NCBI GenBank assembly: GCA_022702705.1
Contig: CM040424.1
Span: 79,673,452-79,737,451 of the forward strand
DNA length: 64,000 nucleotides
Source: Papilionanthe hookeriana x Papilionanthe teres
Taxonomy: Eukaryota; Streptophyta; Magnoliopsida; Asparagales; Orchidaceae
Direction of reading: 5' to 3'
Part shown: positions 1-11,424 of the stretch, piece after piece
Position numbering within the stretch: the first letter of the stretch is position 1
Layout of the letters: each line of letters opens with the position of its first letter
Translations under genes and position numbers: made by a program
Notes under the pieces: model-generated
Databases searched by the model: none
The model's input: only the letters and a program-made list of their open reading frames with translations
Told to the model about the DNA's origin: nothing

Positions 1-783
1 TTAATTACAACTAATGTTATAATATGATTCATGAACTTAATATATAATTTTAATTAACTAAAGATGTTGTGGTTATTCCTTAATTAATTAAAATTATATG
101 AATCAACTATTATTAGCTAACTCTTTATTAAGAGCTAAACATTTGCATATAATCATATATAATGCAAATAAAATGAATAACAATGCATAAATATTATTTA
201 ACATAATTTTGCATGTATAATAACCATAAATTTATACATAAAAAATTTTCAAGAAATAAATAAATAATTTATGCATAAGAGTTATTCAAGTTTAAACCAA
301 ACAAGTTCTTAATTATAATTTTAATATGAATAAATTATATACGTAATATTGTGTGTTTAATTTAACACAAAATTAAACATACAATTTAACAAAATAACTA
401 AATAATTTAGACACATTAAAATACAAAAAAAATGACTCATAATTAATTACAAAATCAATTATGTGTCAAACAGTTCATAAAATCATTTAGAACTTGATTA
501 CAACATGATTTCCTATTTATTTTATTTTATTTTATTATTATTTATTTATTTTTTTTAAAGCATCGAAATTATAACGTTTTTAATCCAAAATTGGGCAACA
601 AGCATGGACATTAACCTTATGTCCAACCATGATTTAAACTTGTGTAACAATAATTAGATACATTAGAAATCAATGTTCTTAAGGATTCTAATCATAACAT
701 AATCAATCAATTGCCCAAAATTGAAATCACGTATACGAGTATATAAACAAAGTGAAACAGAGTAAGCAAGGCAGAGGTTAAGC
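1..783. other. AT-rich DNA, no gene seen
   Basis: Very AT-rich sequence with frequent stops in all frames. If the LTR and primer-binding site at 784-1330 belong to an element on the minus strand, this stretch is where its internal region would begin. I see no gag-like reading frame, so it is either an untranslated leader or decayed. The rest would lie outside the window. Confidence 0.4.
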
Positions 784-1330
784 TCGCTCTGATACCAAAT
801 GAAAGATTTTCATATTCTACATAACTAAATGATATCTCAAAAGATATCAAACTTGTTTTTTAATTTCAACAAAATATATTTGTTGAAACTATAAGCGGAA
901 GCGAAATAGTTTCATACATACCTCCAGCCATAGCATACACGTGCAAAGGAGAACTCTCTGCTTACACGGTAAAGTTGTGTTATAGATCTTCTAAACTTTT
1001 CTCACTCACAACCCGATGGTGAGGAAACAAAACTATGAGGAGCAAACTTAGAGACCAAAACATTAAGCATCACATCTATTTATAGACTCTGCCCATCACA
1101 GAGATCTACGGTCATGATCCCATCATAGAGATCAACGGATGTGAGCAAGACATATGAAGGGTGGAATATGAAAGGGTTGAACTTGGACTTAATATGGACC
1201 ACATTCTAAAATTCATTTCCCTTGAAAATATAATGGATTTATTTCCCTTGAAAACACAAAGGTTTCTAATGGGAATTGTAAATAAAATAAATAAATAAAT
1301 AAATTAGGGAAATGAATGAAAATCCCAACA
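784..1330 (-). mobile_element. LTR with tRNA-iMet primer-binding site (minus strand)
   Basis: Read on the minus strand, a segment starts TGTTGGGATTTTC at 1330 and ends ATCTTTCA at 800, giving the TG...CA ends of an LTR of about 531 bp. Immediately downstream is TTGGTATCAGAGCGAGC (about 783-799), the standard plant primer-binding site complementary to initiator methionine tRNA. Position and orientation make this the 5' LTR of an element extending leftward out of the window. The second LTR is not visible, so the boundaries rest on the termini and the primer site alone. The Ty1/copia superfamily is likely from the LTR size, but no protein domain confirms it. Confidence 0.6.
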
Positions 1331-1620
1331 AATAGCAGTTAAATATTTTGGAATAAATATATCAAAATAATAATAATAATAATAAAACACAATGTGGCAA
1401 TTCCATACAACTAGACATATTCTATGCACGCTCTTAAGAAACAGCAGTCACAAAAGCAGACAGTCTGTGTGCCAACCCATCAAGCAACCCTTTACCTCCA
1501 AGTCAAGTAAATTAATAATTTATGGGCTGATTATAAATCTATGAAATTGAAGGGAAATAGATGAAGTTTATGAAAATATATAAAGGAAAAATGAAGAATA
1601 AAAATAAATAAATAAAATCA

Positions 1621-1624
<4 letters not shown>

Positions 1625-1666
<42 letters not shown>
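1625..1666. repeat. (AT)n microsatellite
   Basis: Uninterrupted AT dinucleotide run of about 42 bases. Confidence 0.9.
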
Positions 1667-1669
<3 letters not shown>

Positions 1670-1849
1670 GGTTCTTTTAATTTACCATGAGCATAGATTT
1701 TTATATGAATTAACTAAAATTTTAGATGGTTAGGTAAATATAACAAAAAGTTCAAAATTTTTTATGTGAGCCGAATGATTTGTAATGGTGTAATAATAAT
1801 TTAGAGTTTTAGCGTTGGTCGAAGATCTGACACACACACACATATAAAA

Positions 1850-4210
1850 AAAATCAAGTAGAGGATGCACCTCAATTTTTTATGTGGAAAATTATGGAAA
1901 TGTGAAAAATCACGATGTCTAGCCTAGTTAAACTAATTTACTATGTAATTATAAGTATATTAGGCCTACTCTCCTCTTGAATTAGAGAGTATGGAATTAC
2001 AATGTTAATGTACAACAAAAGTTCAGCAATAATAGATATAACGGGTCACAAATGTCGTAGTGGATTGTTGTGAAGGCAGTAGCCTACAATGAATATTTTA
2101 AATGGTATTTGTAACACCAGCTTGTTGTAGACGCCGTAGTTGAAAGTTGTGGTTGTTGTTCGCTAAGTAGGCTGTAGGTGGTTGCTTCGGGAGCATTGGT
2201 TGGTCACAGAGGTTGTAGTTAAGAGCTGTACAAGCTGTGAGTCATGTCGATCGTAATTGGTCGCAACGTCGTAGTTGTGAGCTGTAATAACGTTTAAAGG
2301 TCATAAAGGTCGGAGTCGGAAGCTGCATGAGTTGTGAATCACACAAGTCATAGTTGGTCGTGTATGACGTAGTGGTGAGCCTCAATAATGTTCGTAGGTT
2401 CTAGAGGCTGGACATGGGTTGTGAGCCACGTTGGCTGTAATTGGTCACACAAGTCGTGGTATTGAGCGGCAATAACGACTATAGTGCAATAGTTGGGAGT
2501 TGTGGTAGATTTGGACCACATAGGTTGTAGTTGGTCATATAGGCCATAATGATGAGCTACGATAACGCCTGTAGGCCATAGAGGTTAGAGTTGGGAGCTG
2601 CACAAGTTGTGAACCATGTAGGTCGTAGTTGGTCTCATAGAATGTAATTGTGAGTTGTTATAACTTATAGAGGTCATGTAGGTCGGAGTTGGGAGTTACA
2701 CGAGTTGTGGACCACTTAGGCTGTACTTGGTCATGTAGGCTGTAGTGGGAAGTTGTAATAACATTCGTAAGTCGTAGAGCCTGGAGTTGGGATGTGCAGA
2801 AGCTATGAAGTATGTAGGTTTTGCTTGGTCAAATAGGTTGTGGCAGTGAATTATAAAGACGTATGTAGGCTGCAGAGACTAGAGTTGAGAGCTGCATGAG
2901 CTGTGAGTCGTGCAAGCCGTACATGATCACATAGACGATAGTGGTGAGTTGCAATAAAGCCCGTAGATCATAGAGGCCAAAGTTGGGATCGATAGAAGCT
3001 GAGTCATGTAGGTTGTAGTCGATCAGATAAGTCATCGTGGTGAGCTATAATGACATCTGTGGGCCTAGAGGTTGAAGTCAGGAGTTGCACGAGCTGTGAG
3101 CCACGTAGGTTGCAGTGGTAAGCTACAATAACACTTGTAGGTCTTGGAGGATGGAGTTAGGAGCTACATGAGCATATGCAATGTGCATTTTTGCATCGAC
3201 TTAAAAGTGCATTGTTACACCATCTTTGGGGTGTACCGTTATTCAACAACGTGCTTTGTTATTTCACAATGTGCGCCAAGATTCAGTAGCGCGCGTTGCG
3301 ACTCTACAAGGGGTTTCATTGTGACGAGCAAGGGCAACGATAGTTGTTAATAGCCGGCGAGTGATGGTCGGCGACAGTCGGAGACTGCGGGAGAGGAAAG
3401 CGTTCACCTGGCCTTCAGTCTGGGATGACATTAGAATTCAAATCCTTTTTCTCAGTCCTGCTTTAAGTTCATCTCTTCCTCTAGTTCAAGGCCTCGGTCC
3501 CTCTTCAGAAATATTATAGGGCTTTATTTATAGAGTTTGGTAGAGGCCTCCTTGCAAATAATGAATGAATCCATAGCACTTCATTTGATGAACCTGAGTG
3601 ATTCTCCCGATTTAATGACACTTTGTGGACATTTGAGTGCCTTAATGATGTAAAAATTGAGTCATCTTAGCATCATTGGATTCATCTTGTCGAGATGCTC
3701 GATATGACTATAAGCTTATCATATTTATAATCCGTTTTGGATTTCCAATTAGGCATCAAAAACTTCCAAAAATAGCTTAGCGACTCAATCTAAGCATGAT
3801 TTGACTCGGATTGGATCAATTTTGGTGTCACTGTGTTCGCCTTGTTGAACCGATTATTTTTTCTATAAATTTATTGAAGTTAAGGTTTTGGATAAATTTT
3901 AATTGGAGTATGAATGTTTCTTGCTAAACAAATACTCTGAGATTTGTATTAATCGCCTCAAGATTCATGCCAAATAATAAATTTAGTTTAAAACATCTCA
4001 ATTCTCTTAACAAAATATCCACAAAATTAAATATCTCTTGGCCAACCTCTTTAGAGCAGCTATATGCCCTACTTGTTAACTCCAATGATAACCCTATTAT
4101 AAAGTAATTCTATGCCTTACTTTGCAAGAGTGTGATTTAAGAAAGCGATTTCAAATATCTAATTTTACAATAAATTCTTTGATGCATCATCAAAAATTTT
4201 CTTCTCTTGA
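1850..4210 (+). repeat. Dispersed repeat unit with internal tandem array, copy 1
   Basis: The unit has three parts shared with other copies in the window. The 5' part (about 1850-2030) contains a phrase like ATGTCTAGCCTAGTTAAACT followed by an ACTCTCCTCTTGAATTAGAGAG-like stretch. The middle (about 2040-3130) is a degenerate tandem array of roughly 41-44 nt subunits, often paired into about 87 nt, built on words such as GTAGTGGTGAGC, AATAACG and GTAGTTGGTC. The 3' tail (about 3600-3990) contains GAGTGCCTTAATGATG, TTGGATTCATC and GGATCAATTTTGGTGTC. The short ORFs inside (for example 3144-3350) are by-products of the array. No coding domain is seen, so it looks like a non-autonomous LTR-type element or a solo LTR. 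Confidence 0.6.
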
Positions 4211-5059
4211 CATGAATCTCAACACATTTGGCATGAATCTGGAGACATTACTTACCCAAAAATATTCCAACTTGAAGCACGTGTCAGGATGATTCAATAG
4301 AGGCTTCATGTTTTAAACTCTGTCTCTATGGAAATTCATTTGTAGGTGGTCACTTATTCCAATCCATTTTACTTATTTCCAACAAGATCTATTACTTATG
4401 TTTTGTTATTAGTTTGGACAAGTAACTCAGAGTATGTTTGGGATTTAATTTGTGTTTGAAAGTATTTTGGTAACTTGCAAACTGAATTTACTTTCAATCT
4501 TGGCAAGTTGATTGTTAAAATCTTTTGTGAATATTGATATCCGAAAATATTCTTTATGGAACAAAAAAGAGTTAACGACATAAATTCATTCAAATAGGGA
4601 TATTGCATTGGATTCATGCAGTCTTCTAGGAGACATTTTCTTGTGAGCGGTCCAAGAAATTTAGGGAACTAAACTTAAGGCGTCAATTTTCCTTAGACCA
4701 CCGGAAGGGGATATGGAAGAAATTACTCCTGAATAACACTTAATTTTTAAATTTAATTCTCAGTCATATTCATCTCTTGCTCAATTAAAGAGGGAAATTC
4801 TCAACCTCTGATTTGATAAAAGAACATTTTTACTTGTTAGGATAGACCAATTTTTCATAGCATTTGAATAGGTTTAAAAATTGAACGTTCACATTAAACT
4901 CTTCACGCTTAGGCTGAAAATTGTAGGCCAGAACTTTTCCGTAAAATTCATATCATTTTCTGTGGAATTGACAACCGAACTCAAACTTTGGTACTACTTA
5001 TACACCACAAATATCAAATATTTTTGTGAGACAGTCATGTTTCGCAGCACTTAGTTGTG

Positions 5060-5690
5060 TGTCATAAACCTGAAAAGAATGTTGCAGCCACCATCATTGT
5101 ATCCCCTACTACTGTATTTGTGACCAACTTACTCTATTGCAGCTCCCCACTTTGGCCATCGTAGCCAATTAATGTCATTACAACCCTCCACTATAATTTT
5201 ATAACCAACTAAAGCTCTTACAACTACCCACTACGACTTTTGTAGCCAACAGATTCTTCTTAAGCTACTAACTACTACTTATATAACAACTACTACAACA
5301 ACTTTCAATTGCCTCTACGACAAACCGATGTTATTACAACCACCTTGCATAACATTTTCGATGAACCACTGCCTTTATAACAATCAACTACGACCATTGC
5401 GACCGGTTATTGCTATTATCGTCTTGAACTATATTTGTTATGACATAATCCTACTATTATCAATAAACTATTGTTGCACATTTTTTATTATCAACTTTTT
5501 TTAATTTCATATTTTGTAATTCAGGAGAATAGTGGACATATGTACTTATACTAGTGGATTATTTTGATTAGACCAGACACCGTGATATATTTTCCCATTA
5601 CTTCTCTATTATTTGTGTATGCATTAGATCTTCATAAAAAAACCAAAAACATTTATTTGTCCATCACCGCAAATCTTCCAACGCACAACA
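5060..5690 (-). repeat. Dispersed repeat unit, copy 2 (inverted)
   Basis: On the minus strand this matches the 5' part and tandem array of the same family. The phrase CGGTGTCTGGTCTAATCAAAATAATCC (about 5555-5582, reverse complement) parallels CGGTGTTTAGTCCAGTCAAAGTAATC at 35470, and 5060-5430 is the reverse complement of the tandem-array words (TTGTAGCCAAC, CACTACGAC). It is the only copy I found in reverse orientation. The opposite tail, toward 4250, is not clear. Confidence 0.5.
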
Positions 5691-5699
5691 ATCTTCATT

Positions 5700-8160
5700 C
5701 ATAATAACTTTAGGCATAAAATTAACCTTGAAATCATTCAAAATCAAATTGATTAGTTCCACCACAAGTTTGGCCCTTCCAACCCTCCTTCTTAACTTTT
5801 TATAAAAAAATAAACAATATGATTACATTGACGGTAGCGGAGCATTTAAGAATACCAAAAAAGAGTTTCCACAGTTTGTGTAACAAAAAATACAAATACG
5901 TATTTTCATCAATTAGTACTCCTAAAACTAATATTATATTGAATATCCAAAATTGAATTTCAGCGCTGCTGTGTTACGACAACGGTACACCGCCATCTAA
6001 TTTGAACAGGTTAATGCGACAAATAAAAAAAAGGGAAATGGGGATAGCGTAATAAAAATTTAATTATTTTTATTTTAAGTGCATACTTTTTTATTTACAG
6101 CCAATCAAATGAGTTAAAAGTATAAAATTAACTTTAATATATTTTCAATCAAGATCTTCTTAAAAGAAGTGTTGTCAGTAATTGCTTATGGTGGTAATAT
6201 GAATAATATCAACTTTAGGATATATTAAGATGACAAACATTTCTTGTAGGGGCGGAATCAATCATTTTTTTAGGTGAGCAAATAATGGTGCATGTCTAAT
6301 GTGTGAGAGAAAAAATTTACGTCCGGAAACTGGACGTAGCGCGCGTACGTCCACTCAGGTAGGAGGCAGCGCATATGCGTATGTACCTCCAGTATGCACT
6401 CGAAATAACAGAGAAGTTACATGGAGGTTACACAGAGAAAACTCTCTGTGTAACCTCCATGTAACTCGATAAATCGGACCGGTCTCCGGACCCAATTTTT
6501 TCCTATATGAGAGGGAATATGATAACGAAGGACAGGAGGCAAAAAATTAATTTATTCTCCTATATAAGTAAAAAATATAAATTTGAAATAAGGACAACCC
6601 TAAGGAAAAAAAATTATTGAAGGATAACAATATTATAAATTTATTAATTATTATTTTAATATTAATCATATACGTACATATATATACAAAATCACGATCA
6701 CCTGAGACGCGCAAGCAACTCATCCATCAGGCCAACCACTTTGGGCCGGCCATACCAAATATGTCTGCTAATACTAGGGCTGGCCAAACCAAACTGGTTG
6801 GCCCACTCCTACCACCCTTGGACCAATCGACAACTTACATATTGTCGGCCGGCTACCTTGGGTGGCCATCGAGGATGATCAGACACTTGGGTCAACCACT
6901 CAACACCGACAAGTCCAACTGCAAGAAGCTCTAGGAGGACTGGTTCAAACAAGAAAAATATCAAAATACTCCATGTTGCTTCTCTTTAAACATGAACATA
7001 AATATAATATCCTCTGCCCTCTTAATTTCTCTATAAATAGAGTTACCCTTTGCATGTAAAAAGTGTATCTTAGGCTCTCTCTCCCACCATCATGAAGCTT
7101 GTTCCTCTTCTTCCTCATGTGTAACATAATTTGTGTGAAATAATAAGGGTCGAGCCGCAGACCACCCACTTTGCCGCCCGACGAGGCAACTCTCTCTCTT
7201 TCTCTCCCTCTATTTTTCTTTCCCCCAAAATCCAACTCTTCTCATTGGGCATGGATGGGCATGGTCAAAAGATATATTTAGATTCAACAACCTAAAATGT
7301 ACGGTGAAAGCAAGAAAAAGAAAAAGAAGAGAAAAGAAAGAAGAATAGAAGAAGATGAGATATGGAAAGTTAAGAAGAAAAAAACAAAAAGTGACCAAAC
7401 ATAAGTCAAAAAAAGGTGATGAGACCTAAAGTAAAAAAAGATTAAGAGGATAAGAAGAAAAAAACAAACAAGAAGAATAACTCTCTCATATTCCAATAAA
7501 AACTTAGAAAAATAAAAAGACAAGATCCTCCACTCTTCATTTTATTTTCTTTTACTTGTGTGGCATGATCTCAATGGCTTACCAAGAGTATTAAGTGAAA
7601 ATCTAGAGCTATCAGCACCACATCATCTTGACATTTGAGGATGCAAGTTTAGTTTACTGTTTAATCATTTTAGCATTTTCATAATAAAGAGCTAACTTAT
7701 ATGCCGAGTCGAACAACAAGAACTGAGCTCAAATACAATATCAATCAAGCTCAAGCTCAAATTAAAGATAGCTTAAACTCAATATCCATTTGTTTACATT
7801 TCAGCACTCATTCTAGATCAAACTTTATGATAAGTTTTTGAAGTATTTAACACCACATTCAAAATTGGCTCCAAGTAAGAAATAACACCAACTTAACAAG
7901 CATTCTTATGATCTAACATTGAATCAATGATTCAACACTTGCACCAAATTTCATTTTTTTATATATATACAGACAGCTGTATAAAAAATATTTTACAGAT
8001 CACTCTTACAATACTGGTACATTCATTATGTTTTTCCTTTGTATATATTTTGCTTAGTTACACATTACTTTTACTGTATATGAGTATATGCTATATCACT
8101 CTCTTCTTTGCTTCTCCTTTACAAATAGACAAGCATCAGCAAAGCACTCAACTCGTTGGC
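5700..8160. other. Intergenic DNA between repeat copy 2 and the ACR gene
   Basis: No gene is supported. The stretch holds a perfect hairpin (6415-6466), a low-complexity A/G-rich stretch (about 7300-7530) that gives artificial ORFs on the minus strand, and a segment near 7030-7210 that resembles an LTR end (CATGTGTAACATAATTTGTG, then AATAATAAGGGTCGAG). The part nearest 8165 would be the 3' UTR and terminator of the minus-strand ACR gene. Confidence 0.4.
6415..6466. repeat. Perfect 24-bp inverted repeat with 4-nt loop
   Basis: The arm AGTTACATGGAGGTTACACA(GAGA) at 6415-6438 is matched exactly by its reverse complement at 6443-6466, with a four-base loop. It lies in a locally GC-richer patch that also contains ACGTCCGG and GCGCGCGTACGTCC words. 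It could be the core of a small fold-back element or an expressed hairpin; the sequence does not decide. Confidence 0.85.
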
Positions 8161-8164
8161 TTCT

Positions 8165-10302
8165 CTAGGAGGACCAGATGAGCCCCAGATTGCTTAGATT
8201 TCGAATCACTAAGCTTCCTAAGCGCAGCAACCCGCCGCCGGCTGCCGATGACTCGTTCCGATCCCAGCCGGAGTGACTCTGCCCCGCCCGCATTGGTCGG
8301 ACTTCACACGCCTTGAGGCTGTCGTCGCCGATCCGTTCCATAACAGCTTCGATCGTCTTTTGGCCGGGCAGGTGGCCGCCGGCATCCGTCACATAGAAAA
8401 CGTTCAACCCCGTCTCCCCTTTGGGCGACATCTCCGCCATTGTCACTGTCAGACCATTTTCCCTAAATGTCCTAGTCGCCACGGCGAGACTCACCGGATC
8501 CGCCGTGCACAGTTCTAATCTCAAACCCTAATCAAGCAAACAGACCAATAACTATGTGAGAATAAGAATCGCACCATCGCAAATCGACGAGGGGCTGTCT
8601 GGCAACGAATTTAATCTAGGGTTTAGGAAGGATTTACGCGTAATCCTGCCAGAACGTCACTTTGCACAGAATAAATAACCGGATGATGTAAAGTCTGATT
8701 CGAGAATTGAAAAAATTACCAAACAGTTCTATTAAATTTATACGATTTAGTAAATTCGTTGCCTGACAGAGTTCCGGAGTTAATCATTCAGAATTTAGAA
8801 AATCCGAGATTTACTAAATCCTGATAACTTGCACCTCGTCTGTAGCCAGACAGAACCGAAAAGGGAAAGAAATTAACCTCGGATGCTCTGCGTCCGATGG
8901 CTGCATGCAAGCACTGGGTCACTCTCTGCCGCTCCACTTCCGAGCGTATCGGGCTCCCATCTGAGTGCCGTATGTAAAATTCCTGAGCGGAATGAATTGA
9001 GAATTAGAAGAGGGTACTCTTGATTCCACGAAAATGGAAAAAGAAGAATGAAACAGGGAAATTACTTGGTAGGCATGATCACCGTTGGTGTCGATGGTGC
9101 CGTGGAAGACGACGTATTCCATGTCGGTGAGAGTACAGAGGACGTCGAAGAGGAGTTTTTGGCGGTCACTGCACTGAAGGTTGACGATCGAATAACCCCG
9201 TTCCACCCAGTTCTGAACGGAAACAGATGACTCACCGGAGGCCACCGCTCGCTCATAGTCGCGATCTGCGAACATCAGCTGATGCAGACGGCGGTCGGCT
9301 TTAGTTCCCGTGACGGTGTTGGAGGGGGAGGAACACGACAAGGCGGTGGTGGTGCCACGGATGACATAGCTAAGGCGAGCCTTGATATGCTCGATCTTGT
9401 CGGAGTCATTGATCGGTAAGCCGGTCTCCTCCTCTTCAACGAAGAGGAGGCCAGCGATGCGGCCTTTGTGAGCCCAGAACTTCGCCTCTACGACGCTGCA
9501 ACCGAGGTTAGCGAGGACGGCGAATATCTCAGAGAGGAGTCCAGGGCGATCGGACCCGACGAGCTCTAGGGTCGTGAAGGCCTCGAGGTCGCGGGATACA
9601 GCGGTGGGTTCATCGTCTTCTGTGCCTAGAGAACGCTCGATGTAAGCGATGACGCGCTTGTCGGTGAGCTTCTGGCCATATCTGTCAGTGACATGAAAAA
9701 CGTTCATGAACCAGCAGCCGTCGGAGGAGATGTAAGCCTTTCTTATCGACAGGTCGAGGTCGGTGAGCACCTGCACGGCCTCAAGAAGTATCGTATCTTT
9801 CCTCGCGCTATCAACCTGGATTCAGAGCAGTAAAGAATAAGATTCGATCAAATCCTCTATCACCACGCCGGAAGAGGAAATTAGGGTATAGGAATTGGAG
9901 AGCTTACCTTAACCAGAGTTGAGTTGGCGCAGACGGTATTATCGATGACGACCCTGAGGGAGAATTCCAAAGGGCAGACAAAGAAAACAAATCAGTAAGG
10001 AAGAACTTTCAGATCTGGAAGATTGGAAGATCTGGTACCGACGGGAAATGAGATCCGTCTCATAGGCAACAGAAACCAAAAGAAAACTGAGGAATTCAAC
10101 TCGAAGATCAATAAAACGAAGAACAATCGGGAAATAAGAAGAACAAAAAGAGACGCAAAAAACAAATGAAATTTCCGATCGCAGGGGCACGAATTGAACA
10201 AAAATTACAACTAATAAAGAGAAATAAAAAAAGCGCCAACCTCGGAGTATTCATCCGGATCAAAAGCTTCTCGTACTCGTCCAGAGATGCTGGCCATTCC
10301 AT
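8165..10302 (-). CDS. ACT-domain-repeat (ACR) protein, 441 aa, five exons
   Basis: Exons on the minus strand: 10302-10241, 9953-9908, 9815-9066, 8982-8878 and 8527-8165 (stop). Each junction is GT-AG and in phase, totalling 442 codons, close to the usual 440-450 aa of plant ACR proteins. The N-terminus MEWPASLDEYEKLLIRMNTP followed by RVVIDNTVC is the family signature. Four ACT domains follow: about residues 37-110 (VDSARKDTILLEAVQVLTDL), 118-195 (LELVGSDRPGLLSEIFAVL), 244-321 (VNLQCSDRQKLLFDVLCTLT) and 322-395 (LRLELCTADP, RTFRENGLTVTMAE). The C-terminus ends GSLVIRNLSNLGLIWSS. ACT domains bind small ligands, often amino acids; ACR proteins are regulatory with no known catalytic activity. 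It is closest by eye to the ACR8-like members. The fourth ACT domain is divergent: the usual DRxGLLSDVTR loop reads ADPVSLAVATR. Exon 3 is GC-rich compared with its surroundings, as normal for a gene in this DNA. Confidence 0.93.
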
Positions 10303-10507
10303 TACAAATCCCCAAATCGCAGCTGGAAGTCACTCTCGCCTTCCTGCCTCTCGCTCGCCTGCCTCTGCGGCTTTGCTTGCTCCTGCTGACCTGCAGTTGA
10401 TATTTGTATATGCAGACAGCCCAACGCGCTTAGGCTGGAAGTTATTTGAAGTCCAATTGCAACATGGTAAGCAGGTGGTTGCCGTTAGTTTTGGGTCCAT
10501 TTTATTT

Positions 10508-10553
10508 GAGCAACTTTTTTTTTTTTTTTTTTTTTGTTTTCAAAAAAAATTAG

Positions 10554-10615
<62 letters not shown>
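10508..10615. repeat. Poly-T run and (TA)n microsatellite upstream of the ACR gene
   Basis: A T-run of about 27 bases at 10508-10535 is followed by a TA dinucleotide array of about 60 bases at 10555-10615. They lie 200-310 bp upstream of the ACR start codon, so within or beside its promoter/5' UTR. The ORF reading into the TA array is an artefact. Confidence 0.9.
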
Positions 10616-10620
<5 letters not shown>

Positions 10621-10694
10621 CTAAATATTACATCCGGACTACGCACATAGAGTTTCGTGCGGAGTTCAATCTATGCGAGACATATGGAATTCCA

Positions 10695-10844
10695 CAATAA
10701 CACAGAATAACACGGGAATATCAAGAAGAAATATTCCTCGTATTACTCCACAGATAGCACTGTTTTGGGCGGAATAATACGAGGAATAACACGAAAACGC
10801 GGAATAACACGGGGAATATTCCTTCGTGTTATTCCGTGTTATTG
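10695..10844. mobile_element. Small fold-back (MITE-like) element
   Basis: The left arm CAATAACACAGAATAACACG (from 10695) is repeated inverted at the right end (10816-10844, reverse complement CAATAACACGGAATAACACG). The interior carries further GGAATAACACG and GAATATTCC words in both orientations. The structure is a short non-coding fold-back element of about 150 bp; its superfamily cannot be told. Confidence 0.6.
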
Positions 10845-10863
10845 TTATAGTATTGTAACACCT

Positions 10864-11420
10864 AGGGCTGTAAACGAGCCGAGCTTGAGCGAGCTCAGGC
10901 TTGGCTCGTGTTCGGCTCGTTCGAAATTAGCTTGGCTCGTGTTCGGCTCGTGTTCGAAATGGCTCGTGAAAGGTGTGTTCGTGTTCGGCTCGTGTTCGAA
11001 AAGGCTTGTTCGTGTTCGGCTCGTGTTCGGCTCGAAATTGGCCGTTAAAATTAATTGGAAAAATATATGTCTAGCACGGATTCGAACCCAGACTAAATGA
11101 ATTGAAACAAGAAGCATAACCACGCTACCACACAAGCAGTTATGATTTAAACTTAAATATAAATATATAATATATTAATATATAATAATATATATAATAA
11201 ATTATTATATAAATAATTATATGATTATTTTTTTTTATTTCGAGCCAATTCGAGCCGAACACGAGCGAACAAACAGTTGTTTGTGTTCGGCTCGTTAACA
11301 TTTCGAGCTTAAAAATTTGTTCGTGTTCGGCTCGTTAGGCTTAACGAACGAGCCGAACACGAGCTACTTAACGAGCCGAACACGAGCTGTTCACGAACAA
11401 CGAGCCAAATCGCAGATCCT
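10864..11420. mobile_element. Fold-back element of the GGGCTGTAAACGAGCC type with a tRNA-like core
   Basis: The left arm, from AGGGCTGTAAACGAGCCGAGC at 10864, is full of GTGTTCGGCTCG repeats. The right arm (about 11240-11415) carries the inverted form CGAGCCGAACACGAGC several times. Between them, on the minus strand near 11078-11140, lies a tRNA-like sequence: GTGTGGTAGCGTGG (A-box-like), then GGGTTCGAATCC (B-box). The remaining interior (11155-11230) is AT-rich. ORFs on both strands across the arms (10765-11135) come from the repeats and are not genes. Confidence 0.65.
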
Positions 11421-11424
11421 ATAC

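Noticed and set aside
2040..3130. Tandem array considered as a CRISPR-like or functional repeat array
   Set aside because: The units are degenerate with no conserved repeat/unique-spacer alternation, and this is plant nuclear DNA; it is an element-internal minisatellite.
9048..9256. ORFs of 60-64 aa overlapping the ACR gene in other frames
   Set aside because: Shadows of the GC-rich exon 3, whose own frame carries clear ACT domains and correct splice sites.
10765..11135. Overlapping ORFs of 96-111 aa on both strands
   Set aside because: They are translations of the GTGTTCGGCTCG repeats in the arms of a fold-back element.
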